Below are positions 12,428 through 22,851 of a stretch of DNA of 49,732 nucleotides, piece by piece. Under the pieces are notes generated by a model. That model worked only from the letters and a program-made list of their open reading frames with translations, was not told the origin of the DNA and did no database searches. The first letter of the stretch is position 1; every line of letters begins with the position of its first letter. A program made the position numbers and the translations under genes. The stretch is from Leucogyrophana mollusca (lineage: Eukaryota; Basidiomycota; Agaricomycetes; Boletales), in contig MU266539.1 of assembly GCA_021014945.1 (NCBI GenBank), positions 1 through 49,732 on the forward strand, read 5' to 3'.

Positions 12428-13613
12428 ATGGCCTCCATGACCGACTCTGGAAAGCATTATCATCGCGAATGTACCGGCCTTGCCCTCGAGACCGTCAAGC
12501 AACGGTCTGGAAGTGAAGACATCACTCTATTCGCGGGGTGCTTCTGTCCCTTTGTGCAGAGGGTATGGGTAGCACTCGAATATCTCGACATTCCTTACAA
12601 GGTGGGCCGCGCTGGACTAGGTCTATGGGATAGTACTAACAACGAAAATGCGTTTTTCGCAGTACTGTGAGTGTCGGTTGTCATATCTTGGTGTGATTTT
12701 CATGTGTAATCCCTCACACTCGCACTAGATGAAGTCGACCCCTACAAGAAGCCACAGGCGCTCCTGGACGTATCCCCCAAGGGTTTGGTGCCAGCTTTAA
12801 AGCTAAACAACTACTCACCTCCCAGAGCTCTCAACGAGAGCACCGTTATCATGGAGTATCTTGAAGAGTGCGTCCCTGTTCCGACTTTCGTAGTTGAGAG
12901 TATTGAGCTCCAGGTCCACGTGAAGCCTTGCCGCATATAGCACAAAACGCAGTCTCTTCCCATCTGCTTCTGACCCTTGTAAGTTGCACGCAGCTCACCC
13001 TGATCTTAATGTCCTTCAAACATACCACTACTTAGACGCCCGCGCATTGGTGCGTCTCCAAGCGGACCACGTTAACAGGACACTAGTTCCCGCATTCTAT
13101 CGCTATCTCCAAGCACAGGATCCCGAAGCTCAAATTGCTGGCGGGAAAGAGTTCCACGCCGCCATCGAGCACCTCATCGAGCTCTTCGAACGCGCAGCAG
13201 GGGAGGTGGGTGGAACGGGCCTGTGGAAGGAGGGGGGTGAGTTGGGTTGGGTGGATGTAGTCGTCGGACCTTGTGGGTACTTACCAATCACCTGTCAGAA
13301 TGTACACTGATACTTGACGTCAACAGGGATATTCAGGGCTACAAATGTTCTCAAGCATTACCGGGGGTTCGAGATGCCCTCCGGAACCAAGTTCCATGCG
13401 TGGCTAGGTCGGCTGTTCGAGCATCCAGCGTTTAAGAAGACGTGTAGCACAGAAGAGCTATACCTCGACAGCTATGAACGGTCCGTAGCCACGTCCAATC
13501 GGTGCGTCCGACAACTGATGCGTGCTGCTTGCTCGAATTTTAGGTACGCGTTCAACCGACCGAACACCAGCCAGGTTGCGAATGCAATCAACTCAGGGAG
13601 AGGGCTACCTTGA
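12428..13613 (+). CDS. Glutathione S-transferase, omega-like (GSTO)
   Basis: Cytosolic thiol transferase or detoxification enzyme, a class expanded in wood-decay fungi. The thioredoxin fold begins at about residue 31 with ITLFAGCFCPFVQRVWVALEYL; the CPF cysteine is the omega-class catalytic residue. It continues with VDPYKKPQALLDVSPKGLVPALKL and STVIMEYLED, the glutathione-site signature. The helical C-terminal domain starts near SDPYARALVRLQADHVNR and ends YAFNRPNTSQVANAIN. Seven exons (12428-12601, 12663-12666, 12729-12867, 12926-12978, 13036-13272, 13327-13480, 13544-13613) total 276 codons plus stop. The second is only 4 nt (TACT) and is required to keep phase and restore the YKYYEVDP motif. 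Introns 1 and 5 use GTGGGC and GTGGGT donors. The ATG at 12428 is used; a GTG just upstream is not a credible eukaryotic start. Confidence 0.92.
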
Positions 13614-14301
13614 TTAAGGCAATATTGGAGGACTGGGCGCGGGGATCACGATACAAGTGTATGTACAAGATTGACATCTTAGCTTCGAGAACATTTGCAG
13701 GATTAGTCTTGACCTAGGACCAAACCTTCTCATAAACTCGAAGCTAAAGCCGTTCAACGTGTCGAATCTCGTTAAGGCATGTGGGATAGGTGCGTCAGGT
13801 TCTCCAATCATGGTACGACGGGCATAGGGATGTCGGAATGTTTACGAATGCTGGGGACAAACTCAGCTTGTAAACTCGTGGGGTCTATGATCGCCGTACC
13901 AGATCCGGAGTCTAGTTCGCGTCCATGGCCACGAGCAAAGGCCTTAACAAGTTCGATCACGGTGACTTTCATTCAGATCACAAAGTTTGTGAACATCGTG
14001 TTAGGTCCTGCAAATGGAATGCAGAAAAGCGCTGCAACGTGCACCTCGGTAGTATATAGTTGTATGCGGCCAGTAGCCAAAGACAAGCTCCAAGTTACTC
14101 CACTTCCTCGAGGACCTTGCCTTTCAAAACGATTGCGGTGAGTATTGGAACAACTTTCCGTTGAGGGACTTGAATAAGAAACTAACAACTACTGTAAGGT
14201 ATTTCGAGACAGCAAGTAACTGAAAGCATGCATGGTACGTTCGCAATGAATATATAGATAAACGCCCGTTCGACCACCAACAACAGTCCAACAATACTCC
14301 T
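13614..14301. other. Intergenic between convergent genes, with one coding-like fragment
   Basis: Lies between the 3' ends of the GST gene and the next leftward gene. On the minus strand at about 13810-13965 a 50-codon open stretch (core VIELVKAFARGHGREL, then TAIIDPTSLQAEFVP) looks protein-like but has no start, no clear partner exon and no family I recognise. It could be a decayed exon or chance. Confidence 0.2.
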
Positions 14302-16999
14302 TCAGAAAAATCTCGCCGATCCCGAACTCTGGCCCGCCATTCGTGATGCAGAGGTGAGCCAGCTCTCCATACTGCTAGGCCACTGACCTCCTTGAGGCCC
14401 GTTTTTATCGCCAGAAGCCGACGCCGCCTGCGCGCCTCCCTTTGACTTTCCCTTCCCGACCGCCGGCGGCGTCTTCCCCTTCCCCTGCTCCCAGATGCTC
14501 GTGGTGGTGCTCGCCGCCTGTAGTTTGGCAGCAGGAGCAGCAGGCTCTTCCACTTCGGCGCCTCCTCCGCTGACTGCCCACTGGAACCACGTATCCCGCG
14601 CAAGATCCTCCTCGACGGGGTCCGGTTCCCCTTCGTCTGACGCAGCGTCGTCGAAATCCACGTTTGGTGTCCATCGCACGTGCTTGGTTGGTTTCACCGT
14701 CTCCTCGTCCATCTGCCCAACGGGCCGTCCTTCTGTGATGTTCCCCCAGTAGCTGCTGTCTCCCCGGTGATTGTACCAGGAGTTCTCGCCGGGAGCATCT
14801 TCCTCTTCCTGCTCTTCCTCGACTTCTACCTCTGCCTCGGGAGTAGGAGTGGCCATCGCTTTCAATGCGCTCACTGCGATGCTGCTCCAATCGTCGTCTA
14901 CATCTTCAACTTCTTCCACTGTCACTGATCTCGAGATAGGCGCCGCCTCGGGGACACGGCGTGGTGGTTCGGTCTGCTTCGCCCCCTTCTTCCCCGTCTG
15001 TTTGGCCGCCGCCGGGCTTAAAGTCCCTTTCGTCGAGCTGCTTCCGACGCTGCCCCACGCCGGAGCCTTTTGGGCGGGCGCTGGTGGAGGAGGCTCAACC
15101 TTGATTTCGGGTGGTGGTGGCGGCGGCGCTGGAGTGGCCACTTGAGGCGCTTGTTTGGCTGCCTGCCCCTTCTTTCCCTTCTTGCCTTTGCCGGTGGTGA
15201 TTGTGGTGGCAGGGGGGGCGGGTGCTGGTGCTGGTGCGGGAGGCGGTTCGGCGGCTACCGGAGGCTCTATAGCGGGTTCGCCCCAGGATCGCGTGCTATC
15301 GTTCTTCTTCAACAAGTTCGGAAGATCAGCAACGGACGACATGTTCCAGGTTCCCTTGGCCTTCGCAAGGCTTGCCGAGGCAATGGGAGGAGGCATCTCG
15401 ACCATGACAGGCGAAGGGGAGGGTTCGTCCTGCGACCGATTGCTGTTGGTCTTCTTCAAGATGCCAGGGATCTCGAGGTTCGAAGTGGACGCGTTCGAGA
15501 AGTTCATCGTCGGGATAGCATCTTTCTGGTTCTCGGCCTTTGTGATCCACCGCGAGGCCGATGCTTTCGGAGGAATGGGTTTTTCTGGTTGTTTTATCTG
15601 CGCTGTCTTCGCTGGCGGAGGAGCAAAGAGGGCTTCGGCCTGCTCGCGAGAGGCCGCCAGCCTATTGGCGGCTATCTGCACCTCTGCCGGGGTACGCCGG
15701 TTGTACTCCCCTCGCCTCTTGGCCCTCTCGTCGGCGCAAAGTTTTTTCCGTTTTAGTTCTTTTAGCTCCCTGAGCTGAAGCATCTTCTGCTGGTGCTCCT
15801 GCAGTTCTCTTCGTCTGGAGTCTGACGTGATGTCGGGAGAGCTTAGCTTCTGAACAAGCTCGATCTCGACAAGGACAGCCTCCTCGTGGAACTCGCTGAT
15901 CATTTGTATCCGGACATCCAGCTTAAACTGCAAGAAATCTTTCTCAGCGCGCTCGGTGTCCTCTTCAGTCAAGTCTGGGCCGATATAACGCAAGGTGTCT
16001 GTCATGGTGGGCGGGGATTGTTTGAACGCCGAGCGTGGGGGTGATCCCTGAGGCGGTACATTAGGGCGAGGGATGGAGGGAGAAGGTATGGTCGAAGCCG
16101 TGGATGTCTGCCTAGACATCTTATCTGGTGGCGCGAGGCGACTACTGGACGGCTCTCCCGGATTTTTTTGTGGGTTCGCGAATAGGGAAGCTTCTGCGGC
16201 CCAGGTCTCGAAGCCAAGGCCTCCGCTGGTACTATGACCAACAGGAGGAGGGGGTGCGTGGTTGTGGCGTCCCCCGTTCATCGCCGCGGTTAGGGACGCC
16301 AAGTCCTGAGCGGAAGACATTAGGTATAAGGTTTGCTTATCGCACATCGGTGATTATACTCACCATTGGTAGCGCGGGAAGGATTTTTGTAGGGTTCGGA
16401 GGGGAAGTGTTGTCTGCCGAAAAGGACGACGGACTAACGAATTCGAATGTGCCCGTGATAGGGGTTGGAGGTGATAGCTTTGCGGTGGCGATTGAAAGGA
16501 CGTCTGCGAACATGCTTTCCGTAGCCTCATCCTCGTCGTCGGGAAATGGAGAAGTGGCATCTGCATCTGCATCCTCGCCGTCTTCGTCTTCTTCGTCCTC
16601 ATCGCGGAAGAGACCTTTGAAGACGTTCTGGACGAATTGCTGCTCTTCTAGGGTTATATCTACCCACGCTTCTTCCTCCACCTGGGCGGCTGCGAGGCGC
16701 TGTTCCCACTCTGTTCGAGCGGGCACAGCCAAACCTTCGACTATCTCTGCTTCTCTCTTCTCCTTCTCGGTATCGCGAGCTTTGCGCTGAATCTTGGATT
16801 TAGCGTTCTTGAACTTTGCGTTGAGTTCCTTCTGAAGCTCGTCTTCTAGTTTCTTTTTTTCTGGTTCGTACCAGGTGGATATGAAGCGTTGCCATTCCTT
16901 TCGCACCTTTGCCGAGGGGGTCTCGACGGGTGGAGGAGGCGGTCGTGGGGGTGCGGGTGCGGGCGCTGCCCGCTGTGGGGCACGTCTTGCTGAGAACAT
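14302..16999 (-). CDS. Large basidiomycete protein of unknown function, coiled-coil head and disordered tail
   Basis: Two exons (16364-16999 and 14302-16305), joined by a 58-nt phase-0 intron, give 879 residues. Residues 1-30 are Ala/Pro-rich. About 30-150 form a charged helical region (WYEPEKKKLEDELQKELNAK and RTEWEQRLAAAQVEEEAWVD), followed by a very acidic run of Asp/Glu. The second exon has another helical block (ELQEHQQKMLQLRELKELKR, ANRLAASREQAEALF), then long Pro/Ala-rich, Lys/Gly-rich and Glu-rich low-complexity stretches, and a Gly/Ser-rich end. No signal peptide, membrane segment or catalytic motif is visible. I do not recognise a named family. Divergent to the next gene, which is also coiled-coil-rich. 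Probably a scaffold-like protein, by inference only. Confidence 0.85.
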
Positions 17000-19551
17000 T
17001 AGGTTGGTTGTGGGCTAGTAAGGCTTTCGATGACGCCACAAATTGTTGAGTGGATTCGCGGGAGACAAGATGAGGGGAGAATATGCGGGATTATTGAAGG
17101 TTGACTCGTGCATCTGGTCGCGTGTTGAGGCGATATCCAAAAACGATGGTATCAGGTGTACGATCGGTCCATGATAGGCAGGCAAGGGTCTATAATCAAG
17201 ATATGCTCAGAATGGTCAGTTCGACATTTTGGACGGTCTTTGTGTACTTTTTTGTGAGTGGGGATGAAGGGCGTTGAAAAAAGAGGATGATGTTGGTTTT
17301 GTTCTGCGTTCCTGTGGATTAACCGAGCGGCGATAAACAATCGGATTGCGAGGAAAATATGAGCCCGTTGGCGAAACCACGCAGCGCATTTGCTTCCGAA
17401 GACAAAGGAAGGATCAGACCGGAAGTCCCTGATTACCTGATGCGCCTCACCTTTGCCTCGAGGCGCGACCAATTTGGTGGGCCAGAGAATACCGAATTGA
17501 TCATTAGATGTGAATGAAACTTGCGAAAATCAAGCAGCACAGGCTATTATCACGCTCACGCGACCTCACAGTGAGAACGTTCAGACAATGCTAGACCAAG
17601 ACTTTCATCGTCGTGCAGGAGACGAGCGCAGCCCATAACAGCATCACTAGACTGCAGCCCAGAGCAGTGCTGCCACCAGTGACCCGTTGACACCGCTTCC
17701 GTCATAGCACGTTCCAATGACGAGAGACAAAGGATGAAGCGAGAGTAGCCTGAGTAACTGCCCTGAGCTTTGGGCTTGAGTCGACGGATCCGTTCACACC
17801 CCGAAATAGCTCAGAGCGCTTCATGCAGAGAGAGGGGCGCGTAGGCTTCATAGAGTAATCGTGTCTGTTAATGTTAGCAAGGCCCATGTGGGTGAGTGAG
17901 AGGCGTCTCTCATTAAAGGGAAAGAATGACTGAGCACCAATCTCACCACACAGCTCTGCGTCCCATACTAAGCCGAGCGACTCCCTGAGGACTTAATTTC
18001 GGGAGATATCGACGAGTTTTGGTGCACCTGGTTGACCTGGGGACCGCGGCGAAAGCACTGAAACGTTCACTAAGATGTAAGAGGCATGTTGTCCAGTGCG
18101 TTTAGTTCACAATGTGGCAGGGACGCACGCTTTTCCGGCAAATTCTTTCCAGTGTCTGGACACAAAGGAGGATAAAAGCGCGGACGAATGGGGGATGTAT
18201 ATACGGCAGAGCTGAAAACGGAAGTGAACGACCGATGCATGACGTGGCGGACAACCCCAAGACAAGGAGGGAATCAGACCCACCACGTACCCAACATCGA
18301 ATGGTGTTCTATCGCCGCGGCAAGAGCACTTGAGGGGTGGAGGGACCCTGCACTCCCGTTGCTGAACCGTTGGTCGACTTTGGTGCCAGACCTGTAACAG
18401 CAAGGCAGTGACAGCATTGGCGCCTTCCGAGATTCTTGGGCCCAACTCGGGAAAAATTTCGATCTGCCAAGAGTCATTGTAGACAAATTGACGGCCCGCC
18501 TCCAAAGGTGCACGAGCAAGAAAGATTACGGACTCCCTCAGTCAATCATCGAGGGCGTCGAGTGTGCCACCAATTGACCACGGCGGGCTCATATATAATG
18601 CGAGCTGATAGCCAGTGAATCAGCATCAAGAGATAAGCTGTCCTCCGACTCTGAAGGGACCTTACAAACAGGAAGGCGACCGAGAATAGAGACTGAATGG
18701 CCTTGTTTGAGGGTGGCAGGATGCATCGGCAATCTACAACGTGAAGCACAAATGGCTATCGTTATATTTTCCACATAAAGCGGGATACAACTGACCCTAG
18801 CATATCTCGCCGACTGCTAGCGTTCGCGGACGTCTTGAAGATTCCTCGGAGCTGAGAGAGCTTCGCGAAGCATTATCAAGCTTCAAGCATGAGAGTAATT
18901 TTGCAGCGTGCAGTGCTACGCAAAAAGCCGACCACAATAGGCGAGCTCACTCCACTGTATACTGCAGCGGGTACAAAGTTACTAATTAGATCGAGCTTAC
19001 CTTGGTTGCCGTGGCCTGGGATTATACGGTGTCGTACGAGTGCTGTAGGTTAGACGTCGTCTGCAGCGAGCCTCGGTGTACGGTAGGCCCTTTTTTCTTA
19101 TCCGCTTGAACTCGTGATCGGGAAACTGAAGAGATCGCCATCAGTGCATGTGTGGCAGCCGCTGTTAACGGCTTGACGGGCAGCTTCGGCTTTTGTTCCC
19201 TACTATCGTTGTAACCCAACTACAACATTTCCCCGTCCGTGCCAGTGCGTTGCATGCTGGCTGGGCGAAATCGCATCTGCGTAAGTCATCCCGCTGGGAT
19301 ATATAATAATGACTTCTAGAACGCGTGTACTGAACACGAGGCATACTCCCATCACAGGCTTGCCGCCTCCATTCCACCTTCAACTCAGCGGTATTCTGAC
19401 GAGCAAGTCGAGGCCATTTGTCCACCATCCCACATCCTCATCTGCTCACGATTGTCGTTTAACTGTCAGCTTACCAGTCTGAACCGACTCTTGTGCACGA
19501 AGGTTTACGACTGATCTCTTAGAATCTATTTCCCTGGGCCACGTATTGCCG
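17000..19551. other. 2.5 kb divergent intergenic region
   Basis: Separates the starts of two divergent genes and should carry both promoters and 5' UTRs. It contains only short ORFs. The most protein-like is on the minus strand at about 18392-18540, opening near LRESVIFLARAPLEAGR and closing with VTALLLQ just before a possible GT donor; no partner exon or family could be assigned. No repeat, tRNA or transposon is seen. Confidence 0.35.
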
Positions 19552-22500
19552 ATGTCTACCCTGATCAATAATCCTACTGGGACGTCTGCCCTTCCGAATG
19601 CCCCCGATGTTGAGCCTGACGACCTGTGGAAGAGTCGCCTCAAGCAGGAGATCGAAGATGGCTTGCAGTCTATGGTCGACGAGGCTAAGCAGAGCTTCGC
19701 GGCCAAGCTGGCGAGGGCGCCCGTAGACGCCGAAGAGCGCGAGCTATTGGCAGACGACCACCTGGCAACCATGAAGAATATTCGTCAGCTCGCAGAAGAG
19801 CAGTTTCGAGCTGCCCTCGAACGGGAGAGACAGGAAAGGCGCTGGGGTGCTGGTCAGCAGCTAGATTCGGACTGGAAGGATGCCATGATAAAGGAGCAGC
19901 AGGCCATTTTGGACAGAATAGAGAAAGAGCGGAATCGGGACAAAGCTGCTCCCACTGCACCAGCTAGACAGGACAGCCCTGAGGCATCTACCGCTCATCG
20001 CAAACCAGAGCGTGTGATCCGGACTCCCAAGGAGAGTGTGGAAACAGAGTATGATGCAAGCTACTTCTCGCGTTATGCATATCGAGAGCCCGACGAAGTC
20101 TACCCGGTGCGCGATACTGGGAAGAGCCGCTCTGGATCAATCAGCGGGGTAGGATCGTACAGGCCGCCATCTATGCTGGACACATCCGAAAGACTAACTG
20201 AGCGCTCTAAGGCGTCCCCAATAGTGGACGAGCCCGAGGAGATGAACAGGCCAAGTCGTTCTCCCGTTGATCATCCTGACAGCATCAGAAGGGAGAGCCT
20301 TCGTCGCAAGACGAGCATCTCCGCCAGACCAGGTATCCCCGAGTTCTGGAGGCCCTCGATCACTCCCGAAGAAGACGCAGCTATGTCACGCACCTTCAGT
20401 ATAGCCAGGAGGGGCAGCACGGCAAGCGCCGCTTCTTCATACCGCCCACCATCCTCGATCAATATCCCCGACCGCAGCATCGACACACCTGATTCTACTT
20501 TCTTCTATGCCGAACGAGAGAGAGCTGGCATACAAGCGGTGGAGCAGGAGTGGAGTGACATCAATAGAGCTCGAGACAAGGAGAAGCAGTCTCAGGTCTT
20601 CCCTGAGTCCCGCGGCAGCTCTATGAGCGGTCCTCAGCGCCTTGAGGAGCGTCTCGGCATGTCTTACTCATCGAACATAACCTCCAGCCCAACATCAGCT
20701 GTGTCGACTGGTTATCCCCGGTCCTCAGATAGCACACGCGTTTTCCCGCCTCCTGCATCAGCTAGCAGACCGATCGTCAACAAGAAGTCGTTCTCCATCG
20801 ACGATGTCCACCCGCCTCATTCAACTCCTAGCCCAAAAGGCTGGTCTGGAGTTTCGCGATCGCCATACGAGACCCGCTTCGAAGGCGTTTCACGTTCACC
20901 TCAGACGCCGGATGACGGCTCTCGTAGCTGGCAGTCCTCGAACCTTCGCGGGCGGCTGTCCTCGCAGGATATGAGATACGGGTATATCCAGCAAGAGAAC
21001 ACCTTCTACCGTCCCGTTCACACACATCGGGAGGAATCTGAGGGCGATTCTGATGACGATCTGGGTGAATGGCAGAACGGCGAGTACGATGAGGACCAGA
21101 GAGTACTCGATAGAGAGGACATCGTGAGGCGGAAGGATGAGGATCGTCTGAGGAGGGAGAGAGAAGAGGAGGAGAACAGACGTATGGAGGAAGACACCAG
21201 ACGTGCTGAGGAGGACGCCAGGCGGGCGACGGAAGATGCCAGGCGGGCGGAGGCTAATCGCAAGGAGGAGGAAATCAAGCGGAGGGAAGAAACGAGACGG
21301 AAGGACGCTGAAGCTAAGAAGAAAGCGGAAGAGGCGAGGCGAAAGGAGGAAGAGGCGAGACGAAAGGAGGAGGCGAGGCGGATGGAAGAGGCGAGACGAA
21401 AGGAGGAAGAGGCGAGGAGGATGGAAGAGGCGGCCCTCAGGGAGGCAGAGGCGAGGAGGATGGAAGAGGCGGCCTTTAGGGAGGCAGAGGCAAGGCGAAA
21501 GGAAGAGGAAATCAAACGGAAGGAGGAAGATGCCAGGCGCAAAGAGGCAGACGTGAAGCGGAAGGAGCGAGAAGCTAGGAAGAAGGAAGAGGAAGCGAGG
21601 CGGAAGGAGGAGGAGGCGCAGCGAAAGGCAGATGAGGCTAGAATAAAGGAGGTGGAGGCGATACGAAAGGAGGAGGAGGCTAAGCAGAAAGAAGAGGAAG
21701 CCAGGCGCAAGGAGGAGGCGGCGCGTTTGAAGGAAGAGGAGACTCGAAGGAAAGAAGAAGAGATTAGGGTCAGGGAGGAAGAGGTTAGGCGGCGCGAAGA
21801 CGAGCTGAATCGCAGGGAGGCCGAGACGCGACGTAAAGAGGCCGAGGCGCGACGCAAAGAGGAGGAAGCGCGACGCAGAGAGGAGGAAGCGCGACGCAGA
21901 GAGGAGGAAGCGCTTCTCAAGGCGGCGGAGGCGCGCCGCAAAGAAGACGAGAAGCGACAAGAAGAATTCCGCAGACGGGAGGAAGAAATTCGCCGCCAGC
22001 GCGCCGAAGAACGAAAGAGACAAGATAAAGAAAGCTGGCAGGAATGGATACCTCCCGCCTCGCAAGCGTCGCCTACCTCGACCGGTCCTTGGCCAATTCC
22101 CAATCACAACGAACGCCAGGCTCCGTCGGCAAGCCCTCCCACTGACCGTAGCAGCACGGGATCCAGTCGAAGTAGCGCAACAGCTTGGTCATCGGCATCG
22201 ACACGGCCAAGTTCGACGGCCAGCACTCAGCCATCGAGCACACCCAGGCCCATCCCTACGCCTGGATCCGGCACCAAGTCGACCTCCAGCACACCCAAGC
22301 CGTCATCTGGGGGTGCCTATTCCAGTAATGCTGGCACGTCGCCGTACAATCCGCCACCTATGTCTGAAGCGGAGTTCCATCGTCGCCAGGCTGAACAAGC
22401 CCAGCATCGAGAGGAACAATTCCGGCAAGAACAAGCAAGACTAGCGATGCTGGAGCAAGAAAGGCTCGCCAAGGCGGGGAAGGTCATGAGCAAGCAGGAA

Positions 22501-22851
22501 GTCATCAAGCTTTTCGAATTTCACAAGAACCAGTGGGAGAAGATCCAAGGTCTCACTACGGTTATCTGGGAGGACTTCCCCTGGCCTATGTTCAAGAAGC
22601 CAAACGGTCCAGATGACTTGACGTCGCCTGCTATCACTGCGTATATGCTGTCGCCCTTGCACTCCACCGATAAATCGACGAAAGAGCGCATTCGAGACAA
22701 TATCAGGAGGTGGCATCCAGATCGTTTCGAGACCCAGTTATTGCCCAAGGTGAAGGAGAGCGAGAGGGACAAGGTTCGGGAAGGCGCTGGATCTGTGGTG
22801 CGAGTCTTGAACGATCTATTGCGCTCGAGCACCCAAGACATGTTTTCATAA
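19552..22851 (+). CDS. Long coiled-coil protein with C-terminal J-domain-like (HPD) module
   Basis: A single open frame of 1099 codons. The ATG at 19552 is the first; an upstream TTG in the same frame is ignored. Residues about 20-130 are a charged helical head (WKSRLKQEIEDGLQSMVDEA, AEEQFRAALERERQERRWG). About 130-480 is a Ser/Arg/Pro-rich disordered region with repeated PPSS and RRGS blocks. About 520-830 is a highly repetitive coiled coil of EEARRKE-type heptads. A Ser/Thr/Pro linker follows. The end has a second helix (EFHRRQAEQAQHREEQFRQE), an aromatic stretch (TTVIWEDFPWPMF), and TKERIRDNIRRWHPDRF with the HPD tripeptide between two helices, ending VRVLNDLLRSS. The HPD context suggests a divergent Hsp70 co-chaperone module, but helix I is not obvious. 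No transmembrane segment or signal peptide. The gene is secure; the function is inferred. Confidence 0.88.
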   Translation: MSTLINNPTGTSALPNAPDVEPDDLWKSRLKQEIEDGLQSMVDEAKQSFAAKLARAPVDAEERELLADDHLATMKNIRQLAEEQFRAALERERQERRWGAGQQLDSDWKDAMIKEQQAILDRIEKERNRDKAAPTAPARQDSPEASTAHRKPERVIRTPKESVETEYDASYFSRYAYREPDEVYPVRDTGKSRSGSISGVGSYRPPSMLDTSERLTERSKASPIVDEPEEMNRPSRSPVDHPDSIRRESLRRKTSISARPGIPEFWRPSITPEEDAAMSRTFSIARRGSTASAASSYRPPSSINIPDRSIDTPDSTFFYAERERAGIQAVEQEWSDINRARDKEKQSQVFPESRGSSMSGPQRLEERLGMSYSSNITSSPTSAVSTGYPRSSDSTRVFPPPASASRPIVNKKSFSIDDVHPPHSTPSPKGWSGVSRSPYETRFEGVSRSPQTPDDGSRSWQSSNLRGRLSSQDMRYGYIQQENTFYRPVHTHREESEGDSDDDLGEWQNGEYDEDQRVLDREDIVRRKDEDRLRREREEEENRRMEEDTRRAEEDARRATEDARRAEANRKEEEIKRREETRRKDAEAKKKAEEARRKEEEARRKEEARRMEEARRKEEEARRMEEAALREAEARRMEEAAFREAEARRKEEEIKRKEEDARRKEADVKRKEREARKKEEEARRKEEEAQRKADEARIKEVEAIRKEEEAKQKEEEARRKEEAARLKEEETRRKEEEIRVREEEVRRREDELNRREAETRRKEAEARRKEEEARRREEEARRREEEALLKAAEARRKEDEKRQEEFRRREEEIRRQRAEERKRQDKESWQEWIPPASQASPTSTGPWPIPNHNERQAPSASPPTDRSSTGSSRSSATAWSSASTRPSSTASTQPSSTPRPIPTPGSGTKSTSSTPKPSSGGAYSSNAGTSPYNPPPMSEAEFHRRQAEQAQHREEQFRQEQARLAMLEQERLAKAGKVMSKQEVIKLFEFHKNQWEKIQGLTTVIWEDFPWPMFKKPNGPDDLTSPAITAYMLSPLHSTDKSTKERIRDNIRRWHPDRFETQLLPKVKESERDKVREGAGSVVRVLNDLLRSSTQDMFS

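Noticed and set aside
15070..15778. Plus-strand ORFs of 207-228 codons opposite the 879-residue gene
   Set aside because: Gly/Trp/Arg-rich translations are the complement of Pro/Ala-rich coding sequence; the minus-strand frame is open for nearly 2 kb and has a phase-consistent intron.
17702..18160. Similar short blocks (FVSRHW-type minus-strand translations) at about 17.7 and 18.1 kb
   Set aside because: The DNA similarity is short and weak and does not extend, so it is not distinguishable from chance.
20896..22107. Antisense ORFs of 403 and 361 codons opposite the coiled-coil gene
   Set aside because: They arise from the repetitive Glu/Arg/Lys codons of the sense gene and consist of Leu/Phe/Ser or Ser/Arg repeats; there is no independent start context, splice structure or family motif.
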